From Haliclystus octoradiatus (lineage: Eukaryota > Cnidaria > Staurozoa > Stauromedusae > Haliclystidae), in NCBI GenBank assembly GCA_916610825.1, contig OU744453.1, positions 18,688,241 to 18,752,240 of the forward strand: a DNA stretch of 64,000 nucleotides, written 5' to 3'. A model generated the notes under the pieces. The model had not been told where the DNA came from and searched no databases. It worked only from the letters and a program-made list of their open reading frames with translations. Of this stretch, positions 49,201-59,688 are shown one piece after another; positions within the stretch are counted from its first letter, which is position 1, and every line of letters starts with the position of its first letter. Both the position numbers and the translations under genes were made by a program.

Positions 49201-52200
49201 TTGAATGGACTAATCAGCATGGCTGTGGTGGGAATGAAGAAACAGATCCTGGTAAAGCAAATTGTAACGTTGTCATTCAGTACATGTGTATGGCTGCAAA
49301 TGAAGATGAGCCAGCAGAATCGGATCGATTACGTAATGGATTTTCAACTGAAACTCAGGATTTCACACAAACAGATGCACTTGATAGTGAAACACAGGAA
49401 GAAGCTAAAGCAAGAAAAGGTGTAGAAGACCCACAGGGTGGTATTCGTAGTGATCGTGTATTACAAGAGAGTTGGGAATCGTATGATAGATGTTCAAGTC
49501 GTGATAGGAATAAAGGTACAGTAAAACATGTCTATAACGGCTAGTTATGAGATTAGACTCGCAAGGGTGGCGCTGGGATTTCTCCGACAATAGGGCTAAC
49601 TCCTCAACAAGGTCGTTATTTATAGAAAATACTTTCAAATCTGGACGATTTAATTTTTATGGATCGTTCATGAACTGTTCATGAAGTTCATGAACACTTC
49701 ATGAACCACAAATAATTTTTTCACAAGGGTGAAACTAGATTTTCGCCACAATGGCTGGTTAACTAATTCGTATTTTGAAGTGTGTGCACAATTTATGGCT
49801 AAATGCTCTCCAAAACGCCACTCCCACAATCACAAAGTAATTGATGGTTATCACACACTATGGAACAATTTTATACATCTTTATAAACAATAGTTTGTAA
49901 TCTAAATGATATGTGGTGATCCTGTTTATACGACCTCTGAGATTTAAAGAAAATGATCGCAATATTATGCAGGTGACCTTTATATACAGGGAAGATCATT
50001 ATAGACAGGTAGCTCTGTATAGATGTGACTTATATAACAGGTTTGATTGTATATCATAGTCAGATGAGATAATTGCCGATGGATAATGTTGATTTCATTT
50101 CATTAATGATACATTTATGTACATATTTCAGGACTATTTCTTGCTGACCAGCGTATTAGTAGAAGAAAAACTAGCGCAATATATACTCGTCAAAATAGAA
50201 ACGGTAACAGACGTGGTTACGAATGCCCTGAAGAACGCGACTATTATCCATATTGGCATCCAACTGATTGGAAAGATATTGCAGTATTCGCCGATAAAAA
50301 AGAACATTGTGAAACATACCAGAAAGAGAGTTTCAATGTAAAACCTAGAGGTAAGAGACACCTACTCCTATAACATCATTACTCCCTTAACATTTTCCAC
50401 CCATTCAAAGCTCTATCAACAGTTCATGAATTATTTGATTGTTCATTAACTCAAAGCATTCTACGCATGCATGCTGCAAAACGTGTCCATGGACCTCACA
50501 AACTGATCATGAATGACTTGTGAATAGTCTGTGAACTTGGTAAACCTTTTTTTAAGATGTTAATGTACATCCTGTAAACAGTTTATGAACAGTTGAATCA
50601 CATGTGGTTTATTAATCCATTTTGCATTACAGTGCGTTAATTGTATTGTGTTTCAGTGAAACCTGTATCTAACAGCCACTTGAGATATCTATAGATTGAC
50701 CATTATGGAGAGGTGGTCAGGGTCTAACAACTAGGACTCTAGGAATCCTACATTCTAGAATGCTAGAGAAAATTCAGAAGCAAATTGTTGATATTTTTAT
50801 GATTTATATATAAAACTGCAACAAAATCATTCAGAAGAAAATGTTGAAATGTTGCAGTATTCCAGAAGGCTGAACCTCAATTTATCCGTCCCTCAATTTC
50901 CCTATTGACTAAAATTCCGTCTTTGACTAAATAAAGATGGTTGCTATACAGAGGTGGTCGCTGAATAGAGTAAGTTGCTAATTCCGTTTGACTTTCTTAC
51001 AATCTTTAGGTGAATGCATGATCAAATATGCTGATAGTGATTTTTATAGTCATGCTTCGTCACACAACAACCCTAAAGATTGCGAGTCAAACGATGGCAA
51101 ATGGATTGATTTTACAAATTTCTTGGAATTGGATAAGACCCATAAAACAGAAGATGAATGCCTTGCTGCCAACGATAACAATGCTGGTATTAAATATGGC
51201 TGGGGTATACCGTTGCGTCCAACAGAACTGAAGATGATTAGTCCTGGCATAAAAGAATTAAGTAAAACATGTTTAGTTTTATTAGATGAGCCTCATTGTG
51301 AAGAAGCACCACGTACAAGAGTCAATCACCTTGGTAACACAAAATCAGGAAACCCAATACGTTATTCATGGACTATTCCTTATTTTCCAAGTAAAGATTC
51401 ACAAAATTGCTTATTACGAGTCAGGTAATTGATATTTCCTTTTTGTGTAAAAAAATGATACTGTGAAATGCAGCTAGCCACGATTCACCTTTAAGGGGTT
51501 ATATAACGTATTGAACATTATTCATGAAAACGTTATTGCAAAATAAAAAGGTGCAATGGTGGTTGAATTTAAACGTTATATAGATTTACTATCTATTCTA
51601 TACCTATAAATGCGAACGTCTGGATGCGTGTTGTCAGTCTGTTCTCAAGTAAGATACTTGAATTCAATTCCAAAATACATTGCTGTTTTCCAGTCATGCC
51701 CCTGCAAACAGTTCAGGAATTCATGAACAGTTAAATGGCCTCAAATTTTAACGCGGGCGAACCATTGCTAGTTTGCTATAAATAATACATTTGTTCTCTC
51801 CCTGTCTAGAAATCACTTTGAATCTAAAACATTGAAGAAACTAATAGTATCGGCAGGAGACAATTAACTTACAGCTATCAAATCTATAAAAAGAAGTTAT
51901 TATCCACCCCTCAAGTTTAGTCCCTATTGAAATAGTTCATGAACATTAAATGGCATAATTTTGATAAGCTGTTAATGAGATGTTTGTGAAAAAGTCCATG
52001 GGAAATTTGCAAATAAAGGTTCATGGACTATTCATGAAAATTTTCTTCAGGTTCATGAATTATACATAAGCTGTTTATAGAAGTAACATTGCAAAGGCTT
52101 CACTTATGAAATATTTTTCACTTCTCTACGTTCATGAACTCGTTAACTTCTTTTTCAAGGTTTCAAGGGGCTATACAGTGAAACCTGTATATAACAGCCA

Positions 52201-54640
52201 GCTACGAGAGGTAGATAAATTGACCATTATAGACAGGTGGCCTTTATATACAGGTTTGATTCAATAGAAAATACTATTTTAGACATTGCAAAAGTGGCCA
52301 CTGTAGACAGGTGGTCACTATATAGAGGTGACCGTTATAACAGGTTTGACTGTAGCTGTTTTAAATCCATTCTTTGAATTCTTGTTGTTAATGTTTTCTA
52401 GATACAACATTTCAACTGATGATTACGATCCAATGAACACTGACTCGTCATCAAACGGGTATGTAAAAGATTGTCATAATTTAAAAAATAGATATATAAA
52501 TTCTTGTAAAATGTTTCTTCATCAGATTCGATGGCCATTCTTAATTTTAATGACCTGTTCACAAAAGTTCATGGAAAGATTTACAAAAGCAGGATATTGA
52601 AACAAAGTTCATGAAATCTAAAACTCTAACTTGATGAATTCATGAACTCGAAATTGCCCAATTTTGCGAATTTGTTACAAGGTTAATGAACTCATGACCT
52701 GTTCATGAAGAGTGTCGACACATAAAAAAATCAAAACAAAAATTAAATAAATTGTTGAACTTAAGCATTAATAAGCATTTGAAAAAGTGACTGTTTCAAT
52801 CTTGAAAAACAAAGATTCAAAGTTAAGTGGCGTTATAAAGTCATTTTTTCTAATAACAACAAGTGAGCATGATTAAATCATGACAACTCATTAGTCGTAA
52901 TTAGAAAAAATACATTATGACGTCACTTAACTTTGAGTCTCCGTTTTTCAAGATTTGAAGTAATCAAGGCATTTAGTACAACAATTCAAGGTAAAAAACT
53001 TGAATTTTGATTTTCTATGAGTTGACCCTATTTATGAACTTTTTGGCAAGGGTAACTTCAATGACTTTCCTCAAATTTACAATGAACAATTTATTATCTA
53101 GAAATGTTTCTCCTGTTCAAAATGATCCATTGATTGATATTGGAGTTGAAAATCAACCGTTACGCTTGGCCATCAACACAGCTCAATTTGGTCGTACATT
53201 TCAAGACCGTACTCATTTATTCGTATTAGAAAGGAGGCCAGATGATGTTGATACTGAGACTATCCATAATATTGGTGTACGCGGTAAGAGAGGAAACATT
53301 GTTCAGACCTTCCCAGCTGTTGAATATGACTTTGTTCCAAATGAATTAGAAATTAAAGAAGGAGACTTGGTTCAAATCCAATGGGAAGGTAGGTTTTCAT
53401 AGGAAATAGATCGCACATTTATTGGCCTATAACATGGCCAACTTTCCCACAGCTATCTAGAAAACTTCTTTCGTTCCAGCGTTCCTCTTGAATGAGCTTA
53501 TGAAAACAGTTCATAAACAATTTGTTAAGAAGTTCATAAAATTAGGTCGTTTAATGCTCATGAACAAATTACCGTATATGAATTATTTATGAACTATTTA
53601 TGAACTATTTATGAACTGTTTATAGGGCATTCATTATTCATGAATATTTGTAAACTTCATAAATAGTTCATGAACTCAGTGAATGTCTTGCAGGCGCATA
53701 TAGATTTAAAATTCATTCTCTTGTCTAATTCATTTCAGAAGCCATGGATAACAAGACATAATGTTATATAAAAAATACATTTCTCATTAAACAATTAAAA
53801 AATAATGAAAATAAAATTGAATTGCATTTCAGGTTCAAATACCCATGACAACAATGCCCCAGGCGGTGATGGTCAAACTGGGGATGATGGAGAAGGAGCC
53901 GACGGTATGAAATGAGTTAACTACTCAATCTATTTTGAACAAATTGTTTAATCTTATTAGTCGAGTCACTTCAGGAGAAAACTCATAGGCAAAAATCACT
54001 CGTCGCAACAGCTTGTGATCTTCTGATGCTTCTCGTTTTCTCCTTACATGCCTCTTTTGCGTCAAATATCAATAGCTCATAGGAAACTGTGCGCCAGTTG
54101 TTTAACAGTGATCAGTGTTGCAATGTACGAAATATTATTTTCTATTGAACTTTCCCTGTATAGAAAGGCCACCTGCATATAATGGTCACCTCCTCTAAAT
54201 ATCATAATTTTAAAAAATTGCACAAAATGTTTATGTTATGTTGAAATTTGTTTTTAGGAACCGACCGTCATAATGTTGTTGAAATGCAAAGTCGTGACGT
54301 CAACTATCCAATGCCTTATGAAAATGCCAAATTGTTTGCTTCAGCTAAAATAAGATGGGCACCTCCTAGTAAACCTAGTGATCCATCGTCATTGTCACCG
54401 TCAATGACAGGAAAAGATGTTGCGTCAAGATATGCCAGTGCTGGATTTTATGAGTGTCATACAGGTTGCAAACATGCTGTTACCTCTAAAGATGAACGCA
54501 TGGATAATAAATTAAACAATGCGAACGCATCATATCGAGGAATGCTTCTTCAATTTGCAAAAGGAAAATATTTTTATGCATGTACAAGAAATAATAATTT
54601 TACAAACCGTTCACAAAAAGGAACAATCACAGTATCCTAA
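46258..54640 (+). CDS. DD3-3 family secreted protein
   Basis: Nine exons: 46258-46407, 47649-47726, 49137-49515, 50132-50350, 51010-51424, 52402-52458, 53102-53388, 53833-53904, 54258-54640; phases agree, 679 residues. Intron 1 starts GC (AG|GCAAGT); the rest are GT-AG. Similarity is to Dictyostelium DD3-3 and its invertebrate homologues, whose biochemical role is unknown to me. Residues 1-19 are a signal peptide ([14 protein letters not shown]), followed by the family signature [12 protein letters not shown]. Exon 3 has [12 protein letters not shown] and CNVVIQYMC; exon 5 has several cysteines and [10 protein letters not shown]; exon 7 has [20 protein letters not shown]. The last third (about 505-679) shows [24 protein letters not shown] (His533), a Gly/Asp loop and GKYFYAC (Cys661), a cupredoxin-like pattern. 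A tandem paralogue starts at 62948. Confidence 0.93.
46557..46628. other. 72-nt hairpin with 28-bp stem (possible small-RNA precursor)
   Basis: AGAATAGACACAAAGATGAG at the left and CTCATCTTTGTGTCTATTCT at the right are exact inverses; pairing continues inward to 28 bp with one G-U pair around a 16-nt loop. It lies in DD3-3 intron 1. Size fits a pre-miRNA, but near-perfect pairing also fits a mini-MITE. Confidence 0.8.
46909..46963. repeat. 14-bp tandem repeat, four copies
   Basis: GTCTAATTAGTCTT repeated head to tail in DD3-3 intron 1. Each unit contains TAATTA. Confidence 0.9.
48261..48416. repeat. 50-bp tandem repeat, three copies
   Basis: Units start AATATCCAAATAATACGGAC at 48261, 48311 and 48361 and appear identical. 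In DD3-3 intron 2. The unit contains GACATGTTTCACTG, a pogo-MITE end. Confidence 0.92.
48639..49030. repeat. 74-bp tandem repeat, about five copies
   Basis: Unit starts CCTCATTTTATTGAATAAAC at 48639, 48713, 48787, 48861 and 48935, with AGGTCACCTGTCTACAGCAG inside. Its sequence is the middle of the pogo-like MITE, amplified in tandem in DD3-3 intron 2. Copies differ by only a few bases. Confidence 0.9.
49965..50055. mobile_element. pogo-like MITE fragment
   Basis: CAGGTGACCTTTATATACAG and TATAACAGGTTTGATTGTAT, in DD3-3 intron 3. Confidence 0.55.
50655..50970. mobile_element. pogo-like MITE split by a CAGGG-type MITE
   Basis: Left part AGTGAAACCTGTATCTAACA to GGTGG (50655-50717); a CAGGGTCTAAC element with TCTAGGAATCC and ATTCCAGAAGG blocks (50722-50880); then TGGTTGCTATACAGAGGTGG (50938-50957) as the right part. 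In DD3-3 intron 4. Confidence 0.55.
51697..52140. mobile_element. GTTCATGAAC-type elements in DD3-3 intron 5
   Basis: CATGCCCCTGCAAACAGTTC (51697) resembles the right terminus of the 3.3-kb element. ATGAACAGTTAAATGGCC follows, then a second group at 51935-52140 with TTCATGAACATTAAATGGC and several TTCATGAA motifs. Confidence 0.55.
52176..52352. mobile_element. Best-preserved pogo-like MITE
   Basis: 177 bp from CAGTGAAACCTGTATATAAC to TAACAGGTTTGACTG with TA on both flanks; used here as the reference copy. In DD3-3 intron 5, ending about 50 bp before exon 6. Confidence 0.88.
52550..52710. repeat. TTCATGAA-rich stretch
   Basis: Diverged GTTCATGAA and ATTCATGAACTCG motifs and GACCTGTTCATGAAGAGTG in DD3-3 intron 6. 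Confidence 0.5.
53495..53695. mobile_element. GTTCATGAAC-type element
   Basis: AACAGTTCATAAACAATTTG at the left, three TTTATGAACTA repeats in the centre, and ATAGTTCATGAACTCAGTGA followed by CTTGCAGGCGCAT at the right. In DD3-3 intron 7. Confidence 0.5.
53965..54105 (+). repeat. Dispersed repeat family (CACTTCAGGAGAAA...), copy 2
   Basis: Best-preserved copy: GAGTCACTTCAGGAGAAAAC, AACAGCTTGTGATCTTCTGA, TCAATAGCTCATAGGAAACT. In DD3-3 intron 8. Confidence 0.6.
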
Positions 54641-54973
54641 ACCGTTGTGTCGATCACAAAATCATCAGTAATATTTTAATTAGTTTATAAAATTTAAAAA
54701 TCTAAATAATACAGATGTTTTAACTTAACGTATATTGCATGTTTTTATAATAATGATATTTTGCATGATAATCCGGCAATTATACAGTCATTTGGACTGT
54801 TTTTCTGTTTTGTTCAATGTTCGCGTATCAATGCGTGAGAGATATTAATATATATTCTCTACAATGATTCAAGGTTTTTTCTTGTTAAATTATAGCATTC
54901 GTTACATAGTTACAGATGGTCAACTATACTGCACTGCAAGTGCTGAAATACTATTGAAAAACTACTGAAAATT

Positions 54974-55045
54974 CAGTAGGCCTTATTTTTTAAGTACTAT
55001 TCCAGTAGGCCTTATTTTTTAAGTACTATTCCAGTAGGCCTACTT
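54974..55045. repeat. 29-bp tandem repeat
   Basis: CAGTAGGCCTTATTTTTTAA units start at 54974, 55003 and 55032, the last partial. Confidence 0.9.
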
Positions 55046-55324
55046 TTATTTAAACCTCATAGAGGATACCCTGCATTCAACACTATGCTGAATTACACTG
55101 GAACATGGATGCCATTATCTTCATTAAATGTCAACGCCTATTCTCATCTGTGTCTCTTGCCTAATACTTCTACCTGATTGAAACAGTACCGGTATTCATG
55201 TTTCTTCTTTATGATAATAAATCATTGACTGCTACATAAAAGTGGCCTTTACATACCTACAGGGTTGATTCAATAGAAAATGCTATTTTGGACATTGCTA
55301 GAGTGACCATTATGGCTCGAAATT

Positions 55325-55480
55325 ACCTATGATCTATTAAGCAATTGGTGCACAGTTTCCTATGAGCTATTGGTATTTGACGCACGAGAGGCATGTGAGG
55401 AAAAAACTAGATGTCATCAGAAAATTACGAGCCGCCTTGGCGAGTAATTTTCGCCTTGAAGTTTTCTCCTGGAGTCCTGT
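55325..55480 (-). repeat. Dispersed repeat family (CACTTCAGGAGAAA...), minus copy
   Basis: AAGCAATTGGTGCACAGTTT, CCTATGAGCTATTGGTATTT and AAGTTTTCTCCTGGAGTCCT are the reverse complement of the 53965 copy. A related fragment lies at 56890-57000. Confidence 0.6.
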
Positions 55481-56060
55481 GCGCTGATTTTCCTGTGCGC
55501 CAATTGCATTGTATTATAACTAGCACAACTTTTACAAGCATTTCCATGACTTTCTTGCTCATGAAATGTTTTTGAAAACTCTTCATGAAATGTTTTTGAA
55601 AACTCTTCATCAAACTAGAAATTCTTAATGTGGTTAAATCAAAGATTTAAGTGAAGTTAAAATGATGTATGGTGTGATACTGTTAGGCTATCTAGGACCT
55701 GTTTAATAGTAGCGGAAGTGAACAAGATGCAATGATAAAAACCGCAGCAGGTTAGCGGATTGACTACTGGAGCAATACGAGTCGGTGAGTGAAACAGTAC
55801 CCCTTTGTATGTGTGCGCATGTCCCAAAGGGCTGGGTGTGTCAATCACTCTTGCCATCGTGACCTAGCTTGCTAGTTGCTTTTGAGAAGCTCTTGAATTT
55901 TCATGTTGCTACCTCTTTGAGAATCGTGAAGATCTTGCCTTTGCGAATTCCGGGCATATCACTCTACTACATACTATCATGTGCTACATGTGCAATAACA
56001 TTTTCTAATTGTCTCATTCAAATGCCATGTGGCATCCTTGTGACATCAAGGTATGCCGAT

Positions 56061-56270
56061 GCTAAACTGCACATTGTCATCACTTTATTTTATGTGCTAT
56101 ACTGCACTTTTTGAGTATTGTGCTATACTGCACTTGTATAGTATGTGCTATACTGCACAGTACGGAGTATGTGTTACACTACACAGATTCATCATCATAG
56201 ATTAGTATGTGCTACACTGCACATTACGGATTTTGTGCTATACTGCACTTGAAGAAATTGCTATACTGCA
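56061..56270. repeat. Degenerate repeats of TGTGCTATACTGCAC
   Basis: About seven copies of the near-palindromic 15-mer (GTGC...GCAC) at irregular spacing, such as 56093, 56119, 56144 and 56234. Confidence 0.8.
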
Positions 56271-57179
56271 ATGAGGCTAACCGATATTGCAACTGATCAG
56301 TTTTTCTTCTCCACACCCTCCCTCCTCTCTCTCTCGACATGGTTAGGTAAGTATATTAGGTATTCCACTGACATGGCAGTGTGACTGGTGCTTGGTTTTG
56401 GTGGTGACAGGTCTGCTGTCTACGGTAGCCTAGCCCTGGTTATGGTCAACCGCCAGCCGTCCCATCAACCAACCTTTGTTTTCGAACAAAGTTTTTCTCT
56501 GGTGATTCGGGGTCAAACTCTAAACCAATCAGATTGATTGAATCAATTTCGTTATAATACAATGATATTTGGAGCAAGAGAAGACATGTATCATAAAATA
56601 TCAATAAAATCACAAGCTGCCGCGGTCCCGGGGGTAACTTCCATTGCGCTTCGACGGGTTGCTCAAATGGGACTTTGGTAGAATGACCATAAAATATTTC
56701 AAATAATGAAAAAGATACCCCGATAAATATATTTTTATGATCACTGATTTAACCAAAAACAATAAAAAAAAAAATTTTTTAAGGCAAAATTTGTTTTGCA
56801 AAATGAAAAAATTGCAAAGGCGTCAAAAGGATACCTCAAAAAATTTTAACAACTAAGCATACCCAAAAGTCACAACCCTGGGGCCGCGGTGATTAATTTT
56901 CATCTTCAAGTTTTCTCCTGAAGTGGCTCGAGTGCATCAAGTATCGATAGCTCATAGGTAACTATGCACCAATTGCTTTGTATAATAACTAGCTTACTGT
57001 TATGAACTTTTACATGAACTTTCTTGCTCGTAAGTTAATGTAACTACTGATCAAATTAGAAAGTTCGAATTGTACGATCGATTGCTTTTTTTGAACCTGG
57101 GTTTGTTCTGCGGTGATTTGGCTTATAACTCTAAATCAATCAGATTGATTAAATCAATGTTGCTACTTTACAAACCCAC

Positions 57180-57600
57180 ATGGCCTTTATATACCGTAAC
57201 AGGGTTGATTTAATAGAGCAACAATTTTCATGTATAACTATAGTGACCTCTATAGACAGGTGGCCTTTATATACAGGGTTGGTCTTATAGAAAAACCACC
57301 TTGCTACAATGACCATAATAGACAGATGGATGTTAATATCATTTTGAAATTACCTGAAAGTTACAGTCGTCGATCACTAATGCAAGCTACATTCAGCATT
57401 ATGTTGCATAATTGCGTTGAAACCTTCATATAGCAGCCATCTATGACAAGTAGAGAAATTGACTGTTATACGCATGTGGTTTTATATATTCAATGAAAAC
57501 AATTATTATTGCAGATACCACCAGAGTGACATCTTTAGACAGGTGGCTGCTAATCGATCTGCTAATAGCTAGGTGGGCATTGATAGCAAGTTTGACGTGA
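57180..57600. mobile_element. Degenerate pogo-like MITE cluster
   Basis: TGGCCTTTATATACCGTAAC, ACAGGTGGCCTTTATATACA and GACATCTTTAGACAGGTGGC are recognisable; termini eroded. Confidence 0.5.
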
Positions 57601-59083
57601 GTAGGCCTATGCCAAGCTATTTTGGCACTATCAACGTGATCAGAGTGTATGTTCCCTGTTGAACTTACCTTTCAGGATAATAATTAGCAAACAAAGCATG
57701 TGAGTGAGGGTGTGATGTCATTCCAATTCAATGGATAATCATCATTGAATTGGTATCTACATTGTGCAAAACAAATGAGAATTTTCAAAATGAGCCAGGA
57801 ATACAGTCAAAACTAGTATAACAACCATTTCTAAACCCTAGCTAGTTTATAATGGTCACCTTCGAAGGGTTTATGTAGTGGTTTTATATTGTATTCACGT
57901 CATCGCATATTTGTCTATTGTTAATCATTTCCTGTAAATCTATATGTGTGTAAACTGTATCACGTAAACGTCCTCTTTTACCTCTTGTTGTCTTACTGTA
58001 CGGTCGTGTCTGTTGTATCAAAGAGCTCTGACTAACGGCCATAGTAGCCCTTAGCATCTCTCCCTGTAATGTCAGCAGACACGGCCTACCATTATCCTAA
58101 TAAAGAGTATTAACATTGCATGGATTGTGTCGTATTAAATCTCCTACATTTACATAAAATATATTATCCCCAACTGTCAGACGTTTTCCCCAAGAGAAAG
58201 CTGTCCCCCACTGCCCAAGATGGGTTGTCTGTAGGCCCCTGATGGGTTATCTGAAATGTTTGAATCAAAACATCACGAAAAATAAATAGGCAGACATTAG
58301 GCAAACAAGAAAAATAAGGTTCTGTAAACAAAAGCCTATTGTAGGGTTATGTATGTAAATTGTAGTTAACAATGAAAACAATAAACAACAATAGTGTCTT
58401 TGTTTATTATATAGGTAGACACTGACAGTACTGATTAAACTCTGGGGATAATCAGCTTCAAATTATTTTCATACTTACCTTAGTTTATATTGAATTTAGC
58501 TGCTGTTCAGTGTTCACTTCAGGTTATACAGAATTTTAAACATCAAGTTCACATCAAAACAGTAAACAGCAGTTGCACACAAAATGGTAACAAAATGCAT
58601 ATTAATAAATTTTTCCCCACTGAAGGTATGAAGTAGCAATTTTATAAAATAAACCAATCATATGTCAATTATACAGCAAGATCAGATATTTATCGGATAT
58701 CTTGATTTGTACCTCCTACTTCACTGTTTTCATACATAAGTTCATTCTTGAATCGAAAATCTATGTATATTTAATAGTATCATAGTCGAATTAATATATT
58801 AATGACCCAAGGTCACATTCACATGAGAGTACAAATGTTGCCTTCTGTATATAACTTTTTTTTTGTAAATTCTCAACATTTTCAAATTTATTTTATTTCA
58901 TCTGTATATTAAATCTTTATTTATCATATTTCCAATTCAATTTCTGAAATTTCCAACGAATTACAGCTAATTACTTTACAGGCAACTGCCGATTTCATGC
59001 GTATCGGTCAATCATGAAGTTAATGATATTTATATACTCGAATGCCACAGAGGTAGCATTCTCCAAGACTCTCTGTAACTTAG

Positions 59084-59452
59084 TAAAGTAATGTAGACGG
59101 TGTCGCCCTACCGAAGGCACCCGTACCATTCCCCTATTTCTAGTGGAGTGGCTCTTTTCGCTAAGAGCAATGATTTCAAACGCTCTTTGTTGATCTCAGC
59201 CGCGACACTGCAGATCAATTTCAACAGATTTCATGGCAGATAGGTCTTGATTGTCAATGCGCAACAATGCGCCGCAGCTACTCACAATGCAATTCCCTCT
59301 GGACCATTCCATCCGCCATCCTCAGATGGTACTCATTTGATGTTTCAGATAAAGTCAAGGCTGAGTTGACCTTGGGGGGATTTGAACCACGGTCGATCAG
59401 ATATGATCCGATCTGAAGTTCGGTTGCTCTGCCATCTGAGCTAATCCTCCTT
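59084..59452 (-). mobile_element. tRNA-derived SINE, near full-length
   Basis: Minus-strand copy: A box TAGCTCAGATGG, B box GGTTCAAATC, uninterrupted head-body junction, and a tail ending near CCGTCTACATTAC. CTCTGTAACTT occurs just outside both ends (about 59070 and 59472), a possible target duplication. Confidence 0.85.
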
Positions 59453-59530
59453 TGTAACTTGTAAGCTCCTCCTCTGTAACTTGGGAACTTAGTAAAACAG
59501 TTTAGCAGCGAGCAGGCTGCCAAGAGGTAA

Positions 59531-59688
59531 GAGCATAGTGAAAATAGCGGAGGCTGAAGGATGGCGGGGATTGGCGAAAGGCATATTAGTTTTAGCCTAT
59601 ATCATGCATAAAGTATTCATTAGTAGTGCCCTCGCCAATCTCCTTCAATCACCGCCATCCTCTGACCTCCGCTAATTTCACCATGCTC
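59531..59688. repeat. 158-bp foldback inside the 780-bp element
   Basis: GAGCATAGTGAAAATAGCGG and GGATGGCGGGGATTGGCGA at the left are inverted at the right (TCGCCAATCTCC, CACCGCCATCC, CGCTAATTTCACCATGCTC) with small gaps. Confidence 0.8.
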
